The translations under genes and the position numbers were made by a program. This document shows, in pieces, positions 1 through 5,533 of a DNA stretch of 7,507 bases. The stretch covers positions 1-7,507 of the forward strand of contig JAIRKR010000050.1 in assembly GCA_031260015.1 (NCBI GenBank), in the 5' to 3' direction. The DNA comes from Puniceicoccales bacterium. Lineage in GTDB: Bacteria; Verrucomicrobiota; Verrucomicrobiia; Opitutales; UBA9783. The notes beneath the pieces are model-generated. The model saw only the letters and a list, made by a program, of their open reading frames with translations, was not told the DNA's origin and ran no database searches. The stretch's first letter is position 1. Each line of letters opens with the position of its first letter.

Positions 1-225
1 AATGAAAGTCTAGAAGGTAGTTGAGATTGTACCAGTAAAAGTGCATAGGAGGGTTAGGCTCTGAATACAGCGAGACCGGATAGGGGTATCAAATGGTACG
101 AACATCGAGTTACATATTAAAGTCGGACAATGGTCCCCTTAATCCCTCGAGTATTACGTGAATACGCTGCTGCGTCCATCACGGAGGAATATGGGTAAGT
201 CATAAAATCATAAAAAACGCTTCCG

Positions 226-411
226 AAAGGCCTCGGTTGCAATTCATGACGACAAAGGTAATGCGATCACGGTAAAACGAGGTTTATAGGCCAAGGTTGG
301 CAGTGGTAAGGCGGATGCAGTCCTCTGGGATGCAAGCGTTCATACATAATTTCCCACATAATTTCCCAAAGCTTATAAACTACCGCATCCAAACACAAAG
401 GCCTTGGTTGC
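226..411. repeat. dispersed 15-bp near-identical repeat pair
   Basis: AAAGGCCTCGGTTGC at 226-240 and AAAGGCCTTGGTTGC at 397-411 match at 14 of 15 positions, in the same orientation and about 171 bases apart. Its meaning is unclear. It may be chance, or the trace of a duplication within the degraded region. Confidence 0.4.
344..367. repeat. tandem 12-bp repeat, two copies
   Basis: The 12-mer ACATAATTTCCC occurs twice back to back, at 344-355 and 356-367. In the putative decayed frame each copy brings one in-frame TAA. It therefore looks like a small tandem duplication inside dead sequence rather than a functional array. Confidence 0.75.
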
Positions 412-794
412 TTAAAAAACACATGGATATGGGTTAGATTTTATATTTTATTACGTATTATGACGCATTGCTTGTCTGTGGAATTTCAGTAACTTCAAAG
501 GGTAATATTGTATTGCCCCTGATCTCGTCGACATTCCACCGTATGGTGGACATTGTTGCATTCAATTACCTAAGGTACCCTAATATCGAAAAATTGCAGA
601 TCTTCTACAAAGTCACCCAATTGCCTAAGCGCACAAAACTGTTTTTGACAAAATGATTAAGTCCATGGAGTTACGGCTTTTTTATCGCAGTTGTAATCAG
701 AATAAAATTTGACTTGCAAATAGTACATGCTTCCATTTTCTAACGCAGCTTCACCGATTTTTACTTAAATCAAAAGGGCATCATGGGTTTTATC

Positions 795-822
795 TTTACT
801 TGCACGCTGTTCCGGGTATAAT
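795..822 (+). promoter_or_regulatory. candidate sigma-70 type promoter
   Basis: A perfect -10 hexamer TATAAT lies at 817-822. TTTACT at 795-800 (4 of 6 to the -35 consensus) is 16 bases upstream. Transcription would begin near 829 and give trxB a leader of about 245 bases, unless it drives an unrecognised small RNA. It is the best promoter-like match seen upstream of the operon, though a perfect -10 alone can arise by chance in AT-rich DNA. Confidence 0.4.
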
Positions 823-1074
823 GGCATAAACGTTCTTCTCAACGGGCAAAATTTTAAATCGGATAACCTTTGGGCCAAGCTGAATTGCCTTGTTATCTTA
901 TTAAATACAATAAATGTCTCACATATATTTTTACACTCGTTAAAAAAGTGAATCTAATGGATGAGTTATTACTGCGATCCTCAATACTTATATTTGCATA
1001 AACATTCTCTTTCCCATGTTAAACAGTTATGCGTTGACAGGTTCGCAAAAAGTATTTGAATAGAAAGAAAGGTC

Positions 1075-2013
1075 ATGGCGGAAAACTTTGAACGTGTTGT
1101 TATAGTAGGTAGTGGTTGTGCAGGGCTTTCTGCCGCGATTTACACGGCAAGGGCACAATTGAATCCTTGGGTGATTCAGGGGAAAATGCCCGGAGGCTTA
1201 CTCACCCAAACCACAGAGGTTGAAAATTTTCCAGGATTTTTAGAAAATGTGCAGGGCATAGATTTAATGGACCGCATGCGTAAACAAGCAGAAAAATTTG
1301 CTGCACGTTTTGAGAATGCTGAACTTGTAAAGGTAGAAAGGACTCAAGAAAATATTAACCGCCTGTTTTTATCCAACGGTCATGAACTACGGTCGCAAGC
1401 ACTGATCATTGCGACGGGATCGCATCACAATTTCCTAGGGTTGAAGGGTGAACAAAATTTGCTGGGGAAAGGACTGTGCGTATGCGCCACCTGCGATGGC
1501 TTTCTTTATCGCAATGAGGAGGTCTGTGTTATCGGGGGAGGCGATGCAGCTTGTGAAGAAGCATTGTATCTGAGTAGAATTTGCAAAAAGGTCTATTTGG
1601 TACACCGTCGAGATTGCCTAAGAGCCTCGAAAATTATGTCCGAACGCGTCTGCTCAAATGATCGCATCGAGGTCATTTGGAACAGTGTTCCACAGGAATT
1701 TGAATGCGATGAACACGGATTTTTAAAAGCTTTAAACGTATTCCATAAAGGGACGCAAAATGTTCGAAGAGTAGTGTGTAGGGGGATTTTTCTAGCCATT
1801 GGTTGGAAGCCTAATACAGACGTATTCAAAGGATTCGTAGATCTGGAGACCGACGGTTACATCAAACCGGGAAGGATACCGGTGGAAACGAGTCTGTCAG
1901 GTGTTTTTGCCGCCGGAGATTGCACGGATAAAAAGTACCGGCAAGCTTGTGTGGCGGCGAGCATGGGTATTCAAGCCGCTCTGGAAGTGGAAAATTGGTT
2001 GGTGCATCACTAA
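1075..2013 (+). CDS. trxB: thioredoxin-disulfide reductase (TrxB)
   Basis: This is an FAD flavoprotein that passes electrons from NADPH to oxidised thioredoxin in the cytoplasm. The 312-residue length is normal for the low-molecular-weight class. Visible motifs are the N-terminal FAD dinucleotide fold GSGCAG (residues 12-17), the redox-active CATC followed by D (137-141), the NADPH-binding GGGDAA (154-159) with HRRD (177-180), and the C-terminal FAD motif FAAGDC (278-283). The ATG start has AAAGG at 1068-1072, close to the codon. GSGCAG carries Cys where many TrxBs have Pro, and I recall this variant from Verrucomicrobiota homologues. The protein has 13 cysteines, including one at 135 beside the active-site pair. 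It is the first gene of the operon; its stop is one base before the next ATG. A thioredoxin gene is not in view. Confidence 0.96.
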   Translation: MAENFERVVIVGSGCAGLSAAIYTARAQLNPWVIQGKMPGGLLTQTTEVENFPGFLENVQGIDLMDRMRKQAEKFAARFENAELVKVERTQENINRLFLSNGHELRSQALIIATGSHHNFLGLKGEQNLLGKGLCVCATCDGFLYRNEEVCVIGGGDAACEEALYLSRICKKVYLVHRRDCLRASKIMSERVCSNDRIEVIWNSVPQEFECDEHGFLKALNVFHKGTQNVRRVVCRGIFLAIGWKPNTDVFKGFVDLETDGYIKPGRIPVETSLSGVFAAGDCTDKKYRQACVAASMGIQAALEVENWLVHH

Positions 2014-2014
2014 A

Positions 2015-2515
2015 ATGACGGGGGGCAAAAAATGCTTTTTGTGCGATAAGGATGCCGTTGTCTTCGTGACACTCGTTCAGGAGAATACCGTTAAACGTGT
2101 TGGATTCTGTACACAGCATGCCGAAGAGCAGGGATTTTTAAACAAACCGTGCTACCAACTTATCGATTCACTCCCCGCAAATGCCGAAGTCGTTCAAGTT
2201 ACGACGCATGCGTGTCCTTGTTGCCACTATACCACCGATTTGTTTGTGAAAAATAAGCTTATGGGTTGCGGGATGTGTTACAGGTTTTTTGCGGACATTA
2301 CGGACACGGTGTTGAAACGTTTGTACGAAGTCCCTGTACATTTTGGGAAAATTCCTCGAAAGTACCTGCAGAAAGATAGCTTTTTGCCGAGGCTGGATTT
2401 ACTAAAAAAGCGTCTCAACACCTTGGTGGCAATGGAGCATTTTGAACAAGCTACCGAAGTAAAAAAACAATTAAACAAGATAACACGACAAGTTCATACA
2501 TTTTCCGAAAAATAA
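2015..2515 (+). CDS. McsA-like zinc-finger protein with C-terminal UVR domain
   Basis: The layout matches McsA, the activator of the protein-arginine kinase McsB, which in Firmicutes marks proteins for ClpCP and regulates CtsR. The 166 residues show a first zinc site C7xxC10...C32xxH35, a second with CPCC (67-70) and CGMC (85-88), then the typical TVLKRLY and HFGKIPRK stretches (98-116). A helical UVR (UvrB/UvrC) domain follows at about 124-158. The frame stays open upstream to 1901, but ATG 2015 is preferred: it begins just before the first zinc pair and sits one base after the trxB stop, which suggests translational coupling. There is no clear Shine-Dalgarno site. McsB would normally follow, but a RelE-like gene does. 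A kinase partner is therefore unproven, and a general metal-response or proteostasis role is equally possible. Confidence 0.85.
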   Translation: MTGGKKCFLCDKDAVVFVTLVQENTVKRVGFCTQHAEEQGFLNKPCYQLIDSLPANAEVVQVTTHACPCCHYTTDLFVKNKLMGCGMCYRFFADITDTVLKRLYEVPVHFGKIPRKYLQKDSFLPRLDLLKKRLNTLVAMEHFEQATEVKKQLNKITRQVHTFSEK

Positions 2516-2529
2516 ATAACGACTGCCCT

Positions 2530-2859
2530 ATGTACCAATTAACTTTTAGTCAACAAAGTACCTCTGTTTTAAATAAGTTGGCCCAGTCAATGCAGATGCA
2601 ACTTATTGATTTTTTGAGTGGACTCAACTTTGAGCAGGAATCGCTGTTGGAATTCGGCAAAATTATTCGCAATAAAACCACCTATTATCGTATCCGTTGG
2701 AAAGAGTTTCGAATTTATTTCGAGTGTACGGGAGACAATGCGCTTGCCATTCACTATCTTTTACCCAAACATACATGGGATGACTTTTTATTTAGAGTTA
2801 AGCTCCCTTTAAAAGAAGCGGCTGTTGAAGAAAAACTTTTAGAAAATTTGGAAGAGTAA
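2530..2859 (+). CDS. RelE/ParE-superfamily-like protein, solitary
   Basis: This 109-residue protein has the overall plan of a RelE/ParE toxin fold: an opening strand (YQLTFSQQ, 2-9), helices to about residue 33, then the characteristic strand hairpin YYRIRWKEFRIYFE (52-65) and a further strand at 71-78. The tail HTWDDFLFR plus an acidic helical end (81-109) is longer than in minimal toxins. RelE-type toxins cleave mRNA on the ribosome, whereas ParE toxins target gyrase; I cannot assign either activity. No antitoxin-like gene lies next to it: upstream is the McsA-like gene (14 bases away) and downstream pssA (4 bases). It may be a domesticated, non-toxic member. No Shine-Dalgarno site is obvious at its ATG, so expression probably depends on upstream translation. 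Confidence 0.75.
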   Translation: MYQLTFSQQSTSVLNKLAQSMQMQLIDFLSGLNFEQESLLEFGKIIRNKTTYYRIRWKEFRIYFECTGDNALAIHYLLPKHTWDDFLFRVKLPLKEAAVEEKLLENLEE

Positions 2860-2863
2860 AACT

Positions 2864-3670
2864 ATGAGGACCCCCGATTTATCGCGAATACCTTTGTCGA
2901 AAATTTATTTGCTCCCTAATTTATTGACGGCAGGTAATTTGTTTTTTGGTTTTTTGTGCATTATTCGTTGCATTCAAGCAAAGTATTGCGAAGAAGGTTC
3001 CTCTTCCCACTATTATAATCAGGCCGTTTGGTGTATTTTTTGGTCATTTGTATGCGATGGATTGGATGGACGTGTGGCTCGATTGGGTGGGAAAGAATCC
3101 TTATTTGGAAAAGAATTCGATTCCATTGCAGATGTCATTTCTTTCGGCGTTGCGCCGGCGATGATGGTATTTTTCCTCATCTTGTCACCCACCCATAATT
3201 ATCCTTTTTTCAGAAAAATCGGTTGGATTATTGGATTTATTTATCTATTGTGCTGTGCCGTTCGACTTGCCAGATTTAACGTTATTACACACCCTTTGTT
3301 GATAGAAAATAAGCAATTGTCACCTAAGCGTTCTTATTGTTTCATTGGTTTGCCCACTCCAGCTGCGGCAGGGGTGATTGCATCTTTAGTGTTGGTTATC
3401 AATCGATTTGATTTAAAATCATGGTCTTTGCTATTACCCGGACTTATGCTACTCATTGCGTGGCTCATGGTGAGCAATATCCATTATCCGAGTTTTAAGC
3501 ACATCGACTGGAATACGGAAATGCGTTTTCGAACTTTTGTAGGTATTGTGGCCACCGGTGCCGTAATTTATTTTTTTAAAGAATTTTCCTTTGCAATTCT
3601 TTCTTTGAGTTATGTATTTTTTGGACTCGTCCGTCACATAAAACACCATTTCAAGTCCCTAAGAGATTAA
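2864..3670 (+). CDS. pssA: CDP-diacylglycerol-serine O-phosphatidyltransferase
   Basis: This membrane enzyme joins CDP-diacylglycerol and serine to make phosphatidylserine, the precursor of phosphatidylethanolamine. The CDP-alcohol phosphatidyltransferase signature is complete: D65-G66-x-D68-G69-x-x-A72-R73, G82, D86 and D90, whose aspartates bind the metal and CDP. PssA-specific features are the N-terminal LPNLLTAGNLFFGF (17-30), CAVRLARFNV (131-140), FIGLPTPAAAG (160-170) and SNIHYPSFKH (204-213). Hydrophobic membrane segments occur throughout, roughly at 20-36, 52-64, 96-108, 119-133, 168-180, 187-203 and 223-257. The 268-residue length fits type II PssA. GGAAGAG at 2850-2856, inside the previous gene, is a well-spaced Shine-Dalgarno site. 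No psd (decarboxylase) gene is in the window. Confidence 0.93.
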   Translation: MRTPDLSRIPLSKIYLLPNLLTAGNLFFGFLCIIRCIQAKYCEEGSSSHYYNQAVWCIFWSFVCDGLDGRVARLGGKESLFGKEFDSIADVISFGVAPAMMVFFLILSPTHNYPFFRKIGWIIGFIYLLCCAVRLARFNVITHPLLIENKQLSPKRSYCFIGLPTPAAAGVIASLVLVINRFDLKSWSLLLPGLMLLIAWLMVSNIHYPSFKHIDWNTEMRFRTFVGIVATGAVIYFFKEFSFAILSLSYVFFGLVRHIKHHFKSLRD

Positions 3671-3674
3671 ACTT

Positions 3675-4127
3675 TTGAATTTTCGCTCTACAGCCAGTTT
3701 ATGTGCTTTTTTTCAAAAGTTTATTGGCAAATTTAAAAAGATTTCCAACAAAAATCCTTCATGGCAAAAGGGCGTTCAGGGGGAAGATTTAGCCCGTCGG
3801 TATCTCAAAAAGAAGGGTTATAAAATTTTAGAACGCAACTGGCGTAGTGGACGATACGAGATTGATATCGTTGCAAAAGATAGAGAATGCATTGTTTTTA
3901 TCGAGGTGCGCACAAGGCAAGAAAATCAACTGTGTTCCGGGTACGACAGCGTCAATCAACGCAAGAAACAAATCCTAAAGCGTGGCATTAAATTGTACCT
4001 CAATACAACGCCCTACGTAAAAACTTTTCGCTTGGATATCATTTCAATTGATTGGATTGAAGGTAAGGATAATTACAGACTATATCATTATGAAAACGTA
4101 CAATTGAGCGGCAGAAACAGATTTTAA
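3675..4127 (+). CDS. YraN/UPF0102 family protein, endonuclease-like fold
   Basis: YraN proteins adopt a restriction-endonuclease-like fold; their exact role is unsettled. The conserved core is present: GEDLARRYLKKKGY (36-49), NWR (55-57), E62-I-D64, and FIEVRTR (75-81), where the third position of the E-x-K motif is Arg (E77-V-R79). D121 lies in a late conserved strand. The start is set at a TTG four bases after the pssA stop, with AAGAGA (3661-3666) as a modest ribosome site. I see no in-frame ATG upstream of the core. This gives a basic N-terminal extension of about 30 residues, so the true start is uncertain. It is the last gene of the operon. Many YraN proteins have Arg in place of the Lys, so loss of activity should not be assumed. 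Confidence 0.88.
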   Translation: MNFRSTASLCAFFQKFIGKFKKISNKNPSWQKGVQGEDLARRYLKKKGYKILERNWRSGRYEIDIVAKDRECIVFIEVRTRQENQLCSGYDSVNQRKKQILKRGIKLYLNTTPYVKTFRLDIISIDWIEGKDNYRLYHYENVQLSGRNRF

Positions 4128-4451
4128 AAGCTCTATAGGGATTGTGAGTTTAACTGCATTAAAAGGCATTTAAAGGTTGAACGGGAAGATTTATTGCAAC
4201 TTTTTCATGTTCGCAAAAATTAGGTAAAAGTCAACACGCCGCTCAAAGCAAGTTTTGTTTTCCTTCCCCACAATATATCATGATAGGATGCTGTTGAATT
4301 CTTTATGGGAAGTCAAGTCAGGATGCGAGAAACATCCTCAAGGCAAACACGATTACTACACAATTTAAAAATACTTCAAATACCCTTACCCAAGAGTAAA
4401 TTATCCATAGTTTTATATTATTTAACCTTAAAACAAAGGAGATAAAATAAA
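4128..4451 (+). other. non-coding upstream region of the secreted protein gene
   Basis: These 324 bases separate the operon from the next gene and contain no supported gene. A hairpin AGGATG / CATCCT with a 7-base loop lies at 4320-4338 but lacks a T-run, so it is not a standard terminator. A 10-bp palindrome TATCATGATA lies at 4276-4285. A TATATT (4414-4419) could be a -10 box 32 bases before the start codon, but no good -35 accompanies it. Confidence 0.5.
4435..4441 (+). promoter_or_regulatory. strong Shine-Dalgarno site
   Basis: AAAGGAG lies 10 bases before ATG 4452. It favours that codon over the in-frame ATG at 4464, which would be 22 bases away. It is stronger than any ribosome site in the preceding operon, suggesting efficient independent translation. 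Confidence 0.8.
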
Positions 4452-5153
4452 ATGAAGCAAATAATGAGTAAACTTCTAAAAACAAGCCTTGTGGCGGCAG
4501 GATTGATGGGTGTAGTTACCCTGAATGCCTGGTGGTGTGATGATTGTCAGATGGAACATAGAGGTCCAATTTGCCACGTAAGCGGGAAGACGGCGGCGGG
4601 TATTGACCCCACTACGTTTCCATTGGTAGGACATATGCCTAGTGGTATTCCAATTTATGGTCCAATGAAGCATTGGGAGTGGCCTGGGAATAACTTTGGG
4701 TTTAAGACGGCAGAAGGCAAATGGGTTTATGAACTTTTAGGTAAGTGGGTATATACTGTTGATACAGATATGTATAATTTGTTTATGGGAGAAGAAGGTG
4801 ATTTTTACGGTGTTCATATCGACAATCCTCAATCAACAAAGATGCAACAGGCAGGTACCCTTGCCAATGGTAAGCCCGTTTACATCATGCCAGAGTGTTT
4901 AAAAAGATATGAAACTTATAAGGACTACTTCTACTTTGCTGTGATATGGACTAATGATGATGGTTATTTTTCTATTACAGAGGTTAAGATGGTTCATGAC
5001 CATTTTGTATACAATAATTACAAGCATTATCACACCGAAAACCATAGTGGAGGTGCTTATTTCGACGGCAAACAATGGATTGATGAAAAGACGGGTAAAA
5101 TTTACAACACTGAACAGGATATACCTCCGGAATATAAACGAGGCGGTTGGTAA
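4452..5153 (+). CDS. small secreted aromatic- and His-rich protein, unknown
   Basis: I do not recognise this 233-residue protein. Residues 1-26 form a classic Sec signal peptide: basic start (K2, K7, K10), hydrophobic core about 11-24, likely cleavage after LNA (24-26). There is no lipobox. The mature part starts WWCDDC and has four cysteines (29, 32, 41, 149), suggesting disulfides or a metal site near the N-terminus. It contains 9 Trp and 10 His, five of the His at 182-198 (HDH, KHYH, NH). Short motifs recur: GKWVY at 89-93 and 97-101, and a G-x-x-x-x-G-x-P-[IV]-Y motif at 60-69 and 135-144. The gene stands alone, with its own Shine-Dalgarno site and a terminator 97 bases after the stop. 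An exported or periplasmic binding role is possible, but no function can be assigned. Confidence 0.85.
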   Translation: MKQIMSKLLKTSLVAAGLMGVVTLNAWWCDDCQMEHRGPICHVSGKTAAGIDPTTFPLVGHMPSGIPIYGPMKHWEWPGNNFGFKTAEGKWVYELLGKWVYTVDTDMYNLFMGEEGDFYGVHIDNPQSTKMQQAGTLANGKPVYIMPECLKRYETYKDYFYFAVIWTNDDGYFSITEVKMVHDHFVYNNYKHYHTENHSGGAYFDGKQWIDEKTGKIYNTEQDIPPEYKRGGW

Positions 5154-5249
5154 GCGAGAGAATTACCTGTGACTTTCGAGTCTCTAGTTTAAGAAAGCGC
5201 ATAGAAGTCAAAGAGGCAGTAGAAAAGTTAAGTATTATGCATGTTTTAA

Positions 5250-5280
5250 AATGCTACCTATCGGTAGCATTCTTGCTTTT
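5250..5280 (+). terminator. intrinsic terminator of the secreted protein gene
   Basis: A perfect 9-bp stem AATGCTACC / GGTAGCATT with a TATC loop (5250-5271) is followed by CTTGCTTTT. It sits 97 bases after the stop of the secreted protein gene. The run of A's before the stem means it could also act on minus-strand transcripts from the 427-residue gene, though that gene ends about 250 bases away. Confidence 0.8.
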
Positions 5281-5296
5281 ATAGCTCTTTATATCA

Positions 5297-5303
5297 AAAG
5301 GAG
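5297..5303 (+). promoter_or_regulatory. strong Shine-Dalgarno site before a 16-codon ORF
   Basis: AAAGGAG ends 7 bases before ATG 5311, ideal spacing, and resembles the site before the secreted protein gene. No convincing promoter was found between the upstream terminator (ending at 5280) and this site. Confidence 0.55.
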
Positions 5304-5310
5304 AGAAACG

Positions 5311-5361
5311 ATGGTGTTAACAATAACCCACTACGGTGGTCATTTAATTCAAATCCTATGA
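5311..5361 (+). CDS. possible 16-residue peptide or truncated gene start
   Basis: ATG followed by 15 further sense codons and TGA encodes MVLTITHYGGHLIQIL. The only support is the well-placed AAAGGAG, so translation is plausible but unproven. The same frame reopens at ATG 5380 for 30 codons (to TGA at 5470-5472), giving a basic peptide. The pair could therefore be the broken start of a once longer gene. It is too short for a leader role to be judged, and no attenuator-type hairpin or downstream biosynthetic gene follows on this strand. Confidence 0.25.
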   Translation: MVLTITHYGGHLIQIL

Positions 5362-5533
5362 CGTGCAGCCTGTTAAGGGATGGGGCGATTAAATAAACCT
5401 ATTATGAGATTAGGCAGTAAAATCGGCAAAAAGGATATCTACAAATGTTTTTCATTTCACTTCTACAATTGAAAATATACGTCTTTGGACTATTTTAAAA
5501 GAGATGTCTTTTTGATCAACGGATGTGCAGAAT

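Larger units (their letters stand above)
55..412 (+). pseudogene. possible decayed coding sequence, identity unknown
   Basis: The plus strand reads as protein-like sequence interrupted by stops. In the frame starting at base 1, about 19 sense codons (61-117) precede a TAA at 118, then an ATG at 130 opens 22 codons ending in TAA at 196. The reading then moves to the next frame at an ATG (191) preceded by GGAGG (183-187). It continues to about 412 with stops at 203, 287, 347 and 359, and long clean stretches such as 206-286 and 290-346. This is what a gene looks like after several nonsense mutations and an indel. I could not match the peptide to a family. The opposite strand also has a partly open frame here, so even the direction is uncertain. 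Confidence 0.3.
1..1074. other. gene-poor left flank with likely gene remnants
   Basis: No open frame here looks like an intact gene. The first ~410 bases are fairly GC-rich (31 of 60 bases are G or C in 121-180) and read like eroded coding sequence. From about 450 to the trxB start the DNA is AT-rich (14 of 60 in 901-960) and looks like true intergenic sequence. It contains a short inverted repeat at 535-550 (stem TCCACC, loop GTAT, stem GGTGGA) and a promoter-like site at 795-822. No tRNA, rRNA or recognised ncRNA was found by eye. Confidence 0.6.
1075..4127 (+). other. five-gene operon trxB to yraN
   Basis: Five plus-strand genes follow with gaps of 1, 14, 4 and 4 bases. There is no room for internal terminators, and mostly weak Shine-Dalgarno sites suggest coupled translation. 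No clear terminator is visible just after the last gene. The cluster joins redox, proteostasis-like, lipid and nuclease-fold functions and is best read as co-expressed housekeeping genes. Confidence 0.8.
5154..5533. other. intergenic region between converging genes
   Basis: This stretch lies between the ends of the secreted protein gene (plus) and the 427-residue gene (minus). It holds the terminator at 5250-5280 and, after it, a 16-codon ORF with a strong ribosome site. No dedicated terminator for the minus-strand gene could be seen. Confidence 0.6.

Noticed and set aside
1..130. rRNA or ncRNA fragment at the left edge
   Set aside because: I compared it by memory with 16S, 23S, tmRNA and RNase P signatures and saw no diagnostic stretch.
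535..550. Inverted repeat TCCACC/GGTGGA as a terminator
   Set aside because: The stem is only 6 bp, no T-run follows on either side, and no gene ends nearby.
468..656. 62-codon plus-strand ORF starting with TTG
   Set aside because: There is no ribosome site, the start is non-ATG, the peptide has no recognisable motif, and it lies in AT-rich, otherwise non-coding DNA.
1034..1062. TTGACA close to the trxB start as a -35 box
   Set aside because: The only -10 at proper spacing (TGAATA, 1057-1062) is poor, and transcription would start on top of the ribosome site.
1901..2014. Upstream extension of the McsA-like frame inside trxB
   Set aside because: It overlaps the conserved trxB C-terminus. 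The McsA-type zinc motif begins right after ATG 2015.
1593..2119. Minus-strand ORFs overlapping trxB and the McsA-like gene
   Set aside because: They lie entirely over well-supported plus-strand genes and encode nothing recognisable.
4242..4260. AAAGCAA/TTGTTTT hairpin as the operon terminator
   Set aside because: It is a weak AT-rich stem with a G-T pair and a 3-base loop, without a convincing terminal T-run.
4276..4285. Palindrome TATCATGATA as an operator
   Set aside because: A single 10-bp palindrome in AT-rich DNA is expected by chance, and there is no second copy or regulator to link it to.
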